A stretch of DNA of 37,997 nt from UPXZ01 sp964568675 (GTDB lineage: Bacteria > Bacteroidota > Bacteroidia > Bacteroidales > Paludibacteraceae). A program made the translations under genes and the position numbers. The notes under the pieces were generated by a model. It saw only the letters and a program-made list of their open reading frames with translations, was not told where the DNA came from and did not search any database. Every line of letters begins with the position of its first letter. Positions within the stretch are counted from its first letter, which is position 1. This document shows, piece after piece, positions 31,501 to 37,997 of the stretch. The DNA lies in assembly GCA_964568675.1 (NCBI GenBank), contig CAZMQV010000029.1, positions 1 to 37,997 on the forward strand. The letters run 5' to 3'.

Positions 31501-33439
31501 CATAAGCTGCTTTGAAATTGCTACCACCGCCACATTCGTTGCCAAGTGACCAGAATACCACCGAAGGGTGATTCCTGTCGCGGTAAATCATGCGGGTAAC
31601 ACGGTTGTTGAATGCCGGAATCCAGGAAGCTTCGCCGCTGAGTTGTTGCGCGCCGTGGCATTCCAGGTCAGCCTCGTCCATCACCCAAAGTCCGTAATGG
31701 TCGAACATCGCATACATTTTACTTTGGTTGGGGTAGTGGGCTGTACGGATGATATTCAGGTTGTTTTGCTTAAATAGTAATACATCTTTAAGCATCATCT
31801 CGGTAGTTACCGCGCGTCCTGCCTCCGGGTCTGCGTCGTGTCGGTTTGCTCCTTTGAACACGATGCGTTTGCCATTGATATAAACTAAGGATTTTTTTAT
31901 TTCAACCGTACGGAATCCATATTTGGTAGCGAATGCTTCAGTTTCATTTCCACTCACATCTTTAAGTTTTACCAACACCGTGTACAGGTTAGGCGCTTCG
32001 GCGCTCCATAGTTTAATGTCGGAAACGTTGGTTGTCAAAGTTAATTTCTTTTCTTCGCCGGCGGCGAGTGTGAATGATTGTGTGCCAACTTGTTTGATAA
32101 CTGTGCCGTCAGCTGTTAAAAAATCTACTTCTACCGAACCGCCGGTAGAGCTTTCTTTGCGATTTTGGATGCTGAGTTCCACATTTAGTGTGCCGGTTGT
32201 GGATGTGGACGAAGTCATTACCGAAGAAATGTTGTGGTCGCGTACAAAGGTTTTGGGTAGCGCAATCAGATTCACGTCACGATAAATTCCACTCATACGA
32301 AACATATCTTGGTTTTCAAGGTAGCTTCCATCCGACCAGCGAACTACTTTTACCGCTATCGAGTTCTCTCCTACATTTGTGAAGTGGGTGATGTCAAACT
32401 GATGGTCGGTGTTTGCGGCTTCGGTGTAGCCAACGTATTTGCCATTCACATAAATGTAAGCGGCGCTATAGATACCTTCGAAGTTTACAAAAATCTGTTT
32501 GTTGCTCCAGTTCGCAGGGATGGTGAAGTTGCGGCGATAAGAGCCGATGGAATTATTGTCCCAGTTGGCTACGCTACTCAAAACCTTTACGTAAGGTGGC
32601 TTGTTTTCAAAAGGCATTGCCTCGTTCATGTAGAATGGGCGCCCAAATCCCTGCATTTCCCAGCTGGATGGTACAGTGATGTTTTCCCAGGCGCTAACGT
32701 CGAAATCGGTTTGGTAGAATCCGGGAATTGAGTCGGCCGGTTGTTTTACCCACTTGAATTTCCAATTTCCATTGAGCGATTGTACGAGCGTCGATTTTGT
32801 AGTGTTCCAGGGGTGTAGGAAGTATTCTGTGTCTGCCATCAATTCCGCTTTATTGTTGTATGGGAAATAGCTTGCGTGCGCTTTTTCTTTGTTTTCTTCA
32901 AAGATGGCTTCGTTTTCCCAATGTTCTTGTTTGGGATACACCACTGCTACAGTGGTTTTAATTATTTTGAATTGCTGATTTTCACTGTTCGCATCCGGTG
33001 TTGCCGCATTTAATGCTCCGGAGCTGTTGTACGCGATGTTTTGTGCGAAATTTGAACGACAGCTCAAGGTGTAGGTGGCTTCTTTTCCGCTTACAGGTGT
33101 CAGTTTCCAATGTTGATTTTGGTTGGATGGGGTGGTGCTCCACTGAAGCAGCTGTTTGTTGCCACTCTTGTTGTTGTCGATGCTTAGTTTGTTGATGACG
33201 TTGGTAAACATGACATAGCCGTTGCCGATATCATCTATTTTCCAATACTGACCTTGGCGTGTGCTGTTTGCAGTTTCTATTACAAGGTATGCTCCGGCAT
33301 TCGCGTTTTCGTTGTTTCCTACTACTCTGCCATCGGCTGTTTGGAGTTGATAATAAAAGTTTGGATCATAAGATTGTGCGAATGTGAAAAACGCGATTAA
33401 AAGGAATGAAAGACATGTTGTGATTTTTGTTTTGATCAT
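28553..33439 (-). CDS. Large secreted GH2 beta-galactosidase with ricin-like lectin, GEVED and T9SS domains
   Basis: A 1628-residue exported glycosidase that removes terminal beta-galactose. Signal peptide at 1-22. A ricin-B-like lectin spans about 27-163 (repeats ending QYWKI, QHWKL, QQFKI). Then come the GH2 sugar-binding and immunoglobulin-like domains (about 170-510) and the GH2 barrel, with acid/base Glu635 in SLGNECGGG and nucleophile Glu700 in FICEFAHSMGNALGNF. The beta-gal small-chain domain spans about 915-1188. Two GEVED modules follow (about 1198-1365 and 1369-1537, each starting YCTP). The T9SS type A sorting domain occupies about 1545-1628. It is divergently placed to the alpha-L-fucosidase, with which it shares the GEVED architecture. 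Both probably work on fucosylated, galactose-capped glycans such as mucin or xyloglucan side chains outside the cell. Confidence 0.95.
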   Translation of the reverse strand: MIKTKITTCLSFLLIAFFTFAQSYDPNFYYQLQTADGRVVGNNENANAGAYLVIETANSTRQGQYWKIDDIGNGYVMFTNVINKLSIDNNKSGNKQLLQWSTTPSNQNQHWKLTPVSGKEATYTLSCRSNFAQNIAYNSSGALNAATPDANSENQQFKIIKTTVAVVYPKQEHWENEAIFEENKEKAHASYFPYNNKAELMADTEYFLHPWNTTKSTLVQSLNGNWKFKWVKQPADSIPGFYQTDFDVSAWENITVPSSWEMQGFGRPFYMNEAMPFENKPPYVKVLSSVANWDNNSIGSYRRNFTIPANWSNKQIFVNFEGIYSAAYIYVNGKYVGYTEAANTDHQFDITHFTNVGENSIAVKVVRWSDGSYLENQDMFRMSGIYRDVNLIALPKTFVRDHNISSVMTSSTSTTGTLNVELSIQNRKESSTGGSVEVDFLTADGTVIKQVGTQSFTLAAGEEKKLTLTTNVSDIKLWSAEAPNLYTVLVKLKDVSGNETEAFATKYGFRTVEIKKSLVYINGKRIVFKGANRHDADPEAGRAVTTEMMLKDVLLFKQNNLNIIRTAHYPNQSKMYAMFDHYGLWVMDEADLECHGAQQLSGEASWIPAFNNRVTRMIYRDRNHPSVVFWSLGNECGGGSNFKAAYDAAKAIDTTRPLHYEGGDSKYTNFTDMQSKMYPSVDWVIAEDKSSSNRPLFICEFAHSMGNALGNFQEYWDEIEDSKRTIGACVWDWIDQAIYDPTLLKSGIKRAYSTGYDFGGPHQGNFCSNGIISPAREVTPKLVEVKKVYQYIKLTDFDSNNKTVKLKNRYAFTNLNGFRLKYTVLEDGISIETGYATTLPSVAPGEDITVNIPFNSSAFKANKEYLINLELTLTENNFWNEWAVAGQSFASEQFGISKASTLQKITASALQGTVAVEETGSQLKINGSNFNATFNKTNGKIIALQMDGVSVIYNTKGFEFDNFRYVENDVSIPSVKTSTFENTPLSFSIGEDNKSVTVSTTRKATGECEYQMNYTFYANGAIDIDTRFTPLKANLLRLGLSFMMNKNLSNVNYYARGPMENYVDRKTGSFLGNYTTNIDDMVQNYVRPQTMGNREDLRRVTFTDTQGKGITIETEGKVNFSALRYSDIDLVNSMHFYDLVPSKSVGTTVHLDYMQKGIGNGSCGQNTGTIEKYKITSEAVGYKLRITPASGVAMPDYCTPAGNTKTEAYVKEIKTNGSKNAFNYSTTSGGNLYNHLASKIEALPGAKLNFQLVSNNLGAYTESAQLNDFRQNYAAVFMDKNNDLKFTEDELIKTVGLRGSQKPAGGNMDVLDFSFDINLPEAAENTEYRLRIIFDDATYTGSIVNKACGTIVNGAVYDLDVIIKPTTYCTPGGTFHKDEKAFLSKIETTGAQSDYLYTSDSFPGSVYVRPNQTAVVKPGSTFTLKLTANNAGPRGEVHQDLRYNYATIYSDWDLDGQMTQLAVIGKASAEGLDGKIANYDDVLTINHTIDVPANAGTGKGIIRVIYQNAWQPKSSVSPCMTNIYEGVAYDINVDISDTQNSIFRPNSKKADFRIYPMPAKNQLNIEGELNAISTVNIYDLNGKLLQSTPVAQSANSLTLDISKLNAGFYFIKIDGKKETVFTDKLLKL

Positions 33440-33499
33440 AGCATGAAAAAATAAAAGGTAAATGGGTGAAGTTCGTAAAAATATTATTTAATTAAGTTG

Positions 33500-33530
33500 C
33501 AAAAATAAACATTTGTCTATAATTTTGCAA
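33500..33530 (-). promoter_or_regulatory. Promoter of the beta-galactosidase gene
   Basis: On the minus strand a -33 ttg (33530-33528), 20 bases, then the -7 box tatttttg (33507-33500) match the Bacteroides promoter. The start codon is 60 bases downstream. Between this and the opposing promoter at 33915 (33531-33900) I see no gene. Confidence 0.6.
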
Positions 33531-33914
33531 GACTTGCGTAAGTAATGTGCTGATTTGAACTGAAATTGAAAAATAATTATATGTGAAACCTCACTTCTTT
33601 GAATCAAAATGAAAGACAATACTTCTCAAGTAAGGACTTTAATTTACTCAATCCGTTCTCCTCGAAAGATGATTGTTTAAACATTAAATTTGATATTTAG
33701 ATGTGATAGTCATGCTCGTGTCGTTAGTTTCGCAAAATAAAAATCAAAGAATTTATAGCAAACAGCTTATGACAATAAGTTCAGATTTGAGATTAATGTC
33801 GAAGCTGTTTGAACCGAAAAAATAAATATTTTGTAAGTGGCAGAGAGTCAGGCATCATGGTGGATGAATAGATATAATTTTTTTTAATTTTTTTTTTTAG
33901 AAAAGCTTTATTGC

Positions 33915-33922
33915 TATCTTTG
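33915..33922 (+). promoter_or_regulatory. Promoter -7 box of the alpha-L-fucosidase gene
   Basis: The octamer tatctttg matches TAnnTTTG and follows a T-rich stretch (33880-33899) where a -33 element would lie. The untranslated leader would be about 135-165 bases. Confidence 0.5.
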
Positions 33923-34065
33923 AAAAAAATATAGCTTTTTGTGTGAATGTTAATTTAATATTGGATGATAGAAAAATTAAAAAATAAATTTAAAGAGGTT
34001 CCTTAAATCTAAAGATAATTGAGTAATTGACTTTTTTAGCATTCATTAATGATACATACATCAAT

Positions 34066-37000
34066 ATGAAACCTTCAATTAAAAAAACAACTATGATAAA
34101 AAAAAGTAAAACTATTTTAGTTCTTGGAGTTATTTTATTAATAGCTCAATCAACTTATTCTCAAAGTGTTCCCGCAAAATTTGCCCCAACACCCAACGAG
34201 CGGCAAATGAAATATCTGCAAGAGCCAATGGCAGCATTTATTCACTTTGGGATGAATACCTTTGCCGGTGCCGATGGTATCGAATGGGGTAATGATGTGA
34301 AAAGACCCGCATCGACTTTTAATCCGACGCAAGGGAAAGTCGATACCGATCAATGGGTGCGTCTGTTGAAAAAAGCAGGATTTAAACGGGTAATTATTAC
34401 CTTAAAACATCACGACGGATTTTGTACCTGGCCTACCAAACAAACCGATTATAATATTGCTAACAGCCCGTACATGAATGGGAAAGGCGATTTGGCAAAA
34501 GAGCTTTCATTGTCATGCGATAAGTACGGCATGGATATGGGCATTTATCTTTCGCCTTGGGATGCTTGGGAGCCTTCTTATGGCGATGCTTCTGCGGGAG
34601 ATTATAATGATTTTTATGATAACCAGCTTCGCGAACTCTTAGGCGGTGAATATGGACGCCTGAACATTGAAACCGGAAAACGCGAGATTGTGGAAATATG
34701 GCTCGATGGAGCTACCGGCGCCGGTGTGGCACATCAAACTTACGATTTTGCACGATATGTAGCCACTGTTCGCCAACTTCAACCCAAATGTTTGACATGG
34801 ATGACTTTGGCTGCTGCCAAAAACTACAGTGGTAGCGAAACTAACTTCCCTGTCGATGCTTTCTGGGTGGGCAATGAAGCGGGATATGTCAACGACCCTG
34901 TGTGGATGAAAGTTGATGTGAGCAGCGGGACACCAAAACAGTACGCAGCCAATGGAGCTTATATGAGTATTCCCGAAGCCGATGTGTCTATTCGTCCGGG
35001 ATGGTTTTTTCACAATTCTCAAAACAACAGCGTTAAGACTTTAGACTACTTGGTTCACAATATTTATTTCCGCTCCGTGGGTATGGGCATTCCTCTTTTG
35101 CTAAATATACCACCCGACCGCAGCGGAAAATTTCATGCTACTGACTCTGTTCGCTTAATGGAATTTGGCAATGCCATCAACAATACTTTTGAAACGAATT
35201 TGTTGAAAAACACCATGACCGCCACCGCATCAAATGTGCGTGGAGCAGGATTTGAAGCCGGTAAGGTGTTGGACGAAAACTATGATACGTACTGGACTTT
35301 GCCCGACAATCAAAAATCGGGTTCGATAACCATTGATTTAGGGATAGATACCGAAATGGATGTAATACGCATTCAGGAATACTTACCTTTAGGGCAGCGA
35401 ATTTCGGCATGGAAATTAGAACTTGAAGTTTATGGTTCGTGGGTTGAATATGGAAGTGGACAAACTATTGGATTTCAGCGCATGGTGAAAGGCGCTTTAC
35501 TACCTGTTCGGAAAATCCGATTTACAATCAACTCTTCATTGGATGTACCTATTATCAACGGTATTCAAGCTTATCGTTCCGATGCGTCTATCACAAAAGC
35601 AAGCGCAATACCGGCAGGTGTTCAAAACTTAGGCGCAAACTCTTTACAATCTCTTTCAACAAAGAAAATATCTAAGCTGAAATTTGAAATTACCGAAATA
35701 CCTTCGGGTAAATGGCCTACATTGGCCGAAATGAATTTCTTTACATCCTCTAATGGCACGAGAACTTTGATTGATCGCAACGGATTCACCGCCACTGCTA
35801 CTTCCGAAGCCAAACAAGCCGTCAATGGCGAACCTGACTGTCTCGCCTCCCTTACTCTGGATGGAAATAACAACACCATTTGGCAGCCTGAGTGGAAACC
35901 TAAAGTAGCTATGCCACAGTCATTGACCTATAATTTTGGAAAGCAAATTGATCTGACCGAAATAAGCTATCTCCCCCGCCAAAGCTCCGATCAGGATTTA
36001 GCCAGGAAATTCAATATCTATATTGCCGAAAACGATGCCGATCCATTTACACTCTCACTTACGGGTGGTACTTTCAACACCAATTTGAAAACCGCTCAAT
36101 TTACTCCTATTGCGGCATCCGACTGGAATTTGTTGTCAGCGTATAGTGCCAATGGCGATGCAATTGAGTCGAAAACCAATAAAGCTACGGCAGAATTTAC
36201 GGTTCAAAATGCCTGGTTCAGGCTTCTTGGCGCAAAATCGCCCGATACAGGTATCCTGGAGGTTTGGATAGATGGCGTTGTGGCAGCTACAATTGATACG
36301 TATGCTGCAACTTTGACTAAAGATGCTGTTTTGTTTGAACAAAACTTACCCAAAGGAATCCACTCAATTCAGGTGAAAGCCACTGGAACAAAAAACACAC
36401 TCTCATCAAACTCGAAAATCATTTTGCAAAATCTGTTGAAACTTGAGAATGAAGCCAAGGGAATGTTTGAATTGGAAAAATCATTTGCCGAGTCGCGCGA
36501 AGATGCCGGTCATTTCACTTTCAAAGTTAGGAGACTTGGCGATTCGAGTGAAGCCGCTTCGGTTACCTACATCACCTCGCCCGGAACCGGAGTGCACGGA
36601 AAAACATACATCGATAAAACAGAAGTTTTGCAATTTGCTGTAGGCGAAGCGGAGAAAACAGTTACTGTTGAGATTGTAGATAATGATTTGGCCGAAGGTA
36701 ACAAAGATTTTTATATTGAACTCAACACGCCTACTAACAAACATATTATTGGCTTCAACAAAGAATTGCGCGTGTTGGTCTATGACAACGATGGCAACTC
36801 GTCGAATCAAAATATCGAAGGCTATTGCCAGCCGGGTGGAAATCAACATGTGCAAAAAAAAGCATTTTTGAAAAATGCAAGTACAACGGGCGCTGTGAAA
36901 AACTTAAACTATTCCGTAAGCAACTCGCCTGATAATGTTTATGTTAAATATCTGGACAGCTTCATTGAAGCAGAACGAGGAACTTCATTTACACTGAACC

Positions 37001-37611
37001 TGGAAGCTAACAAAGCCGGTGAATCTACGACGGTTGTTTTGCAGGATTTTAGATACAATATCGCTTATATCTATGCCGACTGGGATGCTAATTTGAAATT
37101 CTCTGAAAATGAATTATTGGCTACTGTCGGACTGAAAAGCAGTGAATTTGCCGTCAATGGAACTAATAACACAAAGGCAAACTATGATTATACTTTGAAT
37201 ATTAGCAAAGAAATTACCGTGCCGACGTATGCCATTTTGCAAAATATCCCTATTCGGGTGATGTATCACAATGCTTGGCAATCTCTTGACAATGGAGCTT
37301 GCTCGAGTGTTGCCGATGGAATGGTGTATGACTTCAAACTAAATATTGTTGACAGCAAATCTGCCACAAAACAAACAGCAAGCCCCAATTATCGAGTTTT
37401 TGTACAAGGAAATTCGATTGTTTGTAAAGGAGATTTTCCCAAAAACAGCAAAGTTACGATACTTGACTTATCCGGTAAACTTATCTCTGAAGCAAAAATT
37501 TCGCTCAATAACGACTCCGGAATCTACTCAAGCGCTGCTTTCCAAAATGGAGTGTATTTCGTGTTGATAAACGACCAAAAACGAAGTGAAACGCACAAAG
37601 TAGTTTTATAA
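34066..37611 (+). CDS. Secreted GH29 alpha-L-fucosidase with discoidin, Calx-beta, GEVED and T9SS domains
   Basis: A 1181-residue exported glycosidase (positions below count from this start). The signal peptide ends near LIAQSTYSQ; the ATG at 34093 would give a shorter, equally plausible one. The GH29 domain covers about 35-375: FIHFGMNTF, LKHHDGFCTWPTKQTDYNI, and the nucleophile Asp214 in EIWLDGATG. F5/8-type C (discoidin) modules follow at about 385-505 and 535-660. Then come a beta-rich carbohydrate-binding-like region, a Calx-beta domain (about 805-910, with FAVGEAEKTVTVEIVDND), a GEVED module starting YCQPGG, and a T9SS type A C-terminal domain. Alpha-L-fucose is released from glycan ends. 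The divergent beta-galactosidase and shared modules suggest joint use on fucosylated galactosides. The substrate linkage is not readable. Confidence 0.92.
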   Translation: MKPSIKKTTMIKKSKTILVLGVILLIAQSTYSQSVPAKFAPTPNERQMKYLQEPMAAFIHFGMNTFAGADGIEWGNDVKRPASTFNPTQGKVDTDQWVRLLKKAGFKRVIITLKHHDGFCTWPTKQTDYNIANSPYMNGKGDLAKELSLSCDKYGMDMGIYLSPWDAWEPSYGDASAGDYNDFYDNQLRELLGGEYGRLNIETGKREIVEIWLDGATGAGVAHQTYDFARYVATVRQLQPKCLTWMTLAAAKNYSGSETNFPVDAFWVGNEAGYVNDPVWMKVDVSSGTPKQYAANGAYMSIPEADVSIRPGWFFHNSQNNSVKTLDYLVHNIYFRSVGMGIPLLLNIPPDRSGKFHATDSVRLMEFGNAINNTFETNLLKNTMTATASNVRGAGFEAGKVLDENYDTYWTLPDNQKSGSITIDLGIDTEMDVIRIQEYLPLGQRISAWKLELEVYGSWVEYGSGQTIGFQRMVKGALLPVRKIRFTINSSLDVPIINGIQAYRSDASITKASAIPAGVQNLGANSLQSLSTKKISKLKFEITEIPSGKWPTLAEMNFFTSSNGTRTLIDRNGFTATATSEAKQAVNGEPDCLASLTLDGNNNTIWQPEWKPKVAMPQSLTYNFGKQIDLTEISYLPRQSSDQDLARKFNIYIAENDADPFTLSLTGGTFNTNLKTAQFTPIAASDWNLLSAYSANGDAIESKTNKATAEFTVQNAWFRLLGAKSPDTGILEVWIDGVVAATIDTYAATLTKDAVLFEQNLPKGIHSIQVKATGTKNTLSSNSKIILQNLLKLENEAKGMFELEKSFAESREDAGHFTFKVRRLGDSSEAASVTYITSPGTGVHGKTYIDKTEVLQFAVGEAEKTVTVEIVDNDLAEGNKDFYIELNTPTNKHIIGFNKELRVLVYDNDGNSSNQNIEGYCQPGGNQHVQKKAFLKNASTTGAVKNLNYSVSNSPDNVYVKYLDSFIEAERGTSFTLNLEANKAGESTTVVLQDFRYNIAYIYADWDANLKFSENELLATVGLKSSEFAVNGTNNTKANYDYTLNISKEITVPTYAILQNIPIRVMYHNAWQSLDNGACSSVADGMVYDFKLNIVDSKSATKQTASPNYRVFVQGNSIVCKGDFPKNSKVTILDLSGKLISEAKISLNNDSGIYSSAAFQNGVYFVLINDQKRSETHKVVL

Positions 37612-37753
37612 TTGGCATTGCTCTGACAAATTACCAAAGGACACTCCCTGCTGAGAGATAGTCTAAAAACCTCTTTCTGTTGCCTAAATATCATCTCGGG
37701 TGGCATCCTATTGGTCCTTTCTGTGGTAGCTCCGAAGCTAAACTTGTCGCAAA

Positions 37754-37800
37754 TAAAAAAAGAAGGCCTCCGATTTTTTGGAAGTAGCCTTCTTTTTTTA
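37754..37800. terminator. Terminator downstream of the fucosidase gene
   Basis: A perfect 14-bp stem (37754-37767 with 37787-37800) and a 19-base loop begin with an A run and end with a run of seven T, about 140 bases past the stop codon. It can work on both strands. The bases 37612-37753 show nothing recognisable. Confidence 0.8.
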
Positions 37801-37900
37801 AAGTCCGATACACAATCTATTCCGAGTGTTTACTTCATTACTAATTTGTAAATGAACAAGGATGTAATGTCAACTTACAATTCTATTATTGTAGTAGTAC

Positions 37901-37997
37901 AAAATAGTTTTGTAAGTTTACATTTTCATTTCTACAAAAATCAGAATAGTTTTGTATCGAAACATTTCTATTTCAAACAAAGTTAGAATAGTTTTGT
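37901..37997. repeat. Start of a 42-bp tandem repeat at the window edge
   Basis: The word aatagttttgt recurs at 37903, 37945 and 37987, exactly 42 bases apart, with looser similarity between (aacattt/tacattt, then ttctat/ttctac, then caaa). Two full units are seen and a third is cut by the window end. Confidence 0.7.

Overview
The window looks like a chromosomal segment of a Bacteroidales bacterium (Bacteroidota), possibly Paludibacter-like; the genus is a guess. The evidence is secreted proteins with type IX secretion (T9SS) C-terminal sorting domains, GEVED and lamin-tail modules, recurrent -7 promoter boxes of the Bacteroides type (TAnnTTTG), no Shine-Dalgarno sites, and double-glycine leaders of the kind found in Bacteroidales natural-product precursors (TIGR04149-like, from memory).

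Left flank (1-11.3 kb): a partial gene cut by the window edge, an SLC13-type transporter with RCK_C domains, a lamin-tail T9SS protein, a 1.2 kb block of three tandem-repeat arrays (3863-5045), lpxH, a secreted endonuclease/exonuclease/phosphatase-fold protein, rarA, a 34-residue membrane peptide, and a kbl-tdh threonine-degradation pair closed by a strong terminator.

Centre (11.5-26.3 kb, all minus strand): the most interesting part. Read in transcription order it holds a GT2 glycosyltransferase, a VKOR-DsbA fusion, then three cassettes of [GG-leader precursor - hairpin - TlpA-like thioredoxin], a polypeptide-GalNAc-transferase-like enzyme fused to a LanC-like domain, and a complete export line (C39-peptidase ABC transporter, HlyD adaptor, TolC-like channel). 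All three precursor cores carry exactly six cysteines and begin with a Gly/Thr/Ser-rich, mucin-like stretch. The parts list matches a glycocin pathway (as for sublancin: GG leader, GT2 enzyme, thioredoxins, C39 ABC exporter), rebuilt for a two-membrane cell. I infer a secreted, disulfide-rich, probably O-glycosylated peptide. Only one precursor is intact. The second has a leader frameshift and a lost GG. The third has lost its start codon at a junction with the preceding tlpA. A tlpA tail fragment shows that the cassette has been duplicating and decaying. The peptide and modification genes look much more AT-rich than the export genes, which suggests a mosaic origin.

Right flank (26.3-38 kb): a 21-bp tandem array, a small unrecognised protein, a truncated C39-like/VKOR relative, and a divergent pair of large T9SS-exported glycosidases (GH2 beta-galactosidase and GH29 alpha-L-fucosidase) that share GEVED modules. 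The window ends inside another 42-bp repeat. No tRNA, rRNA, CRISPR array or transposase was recognised.
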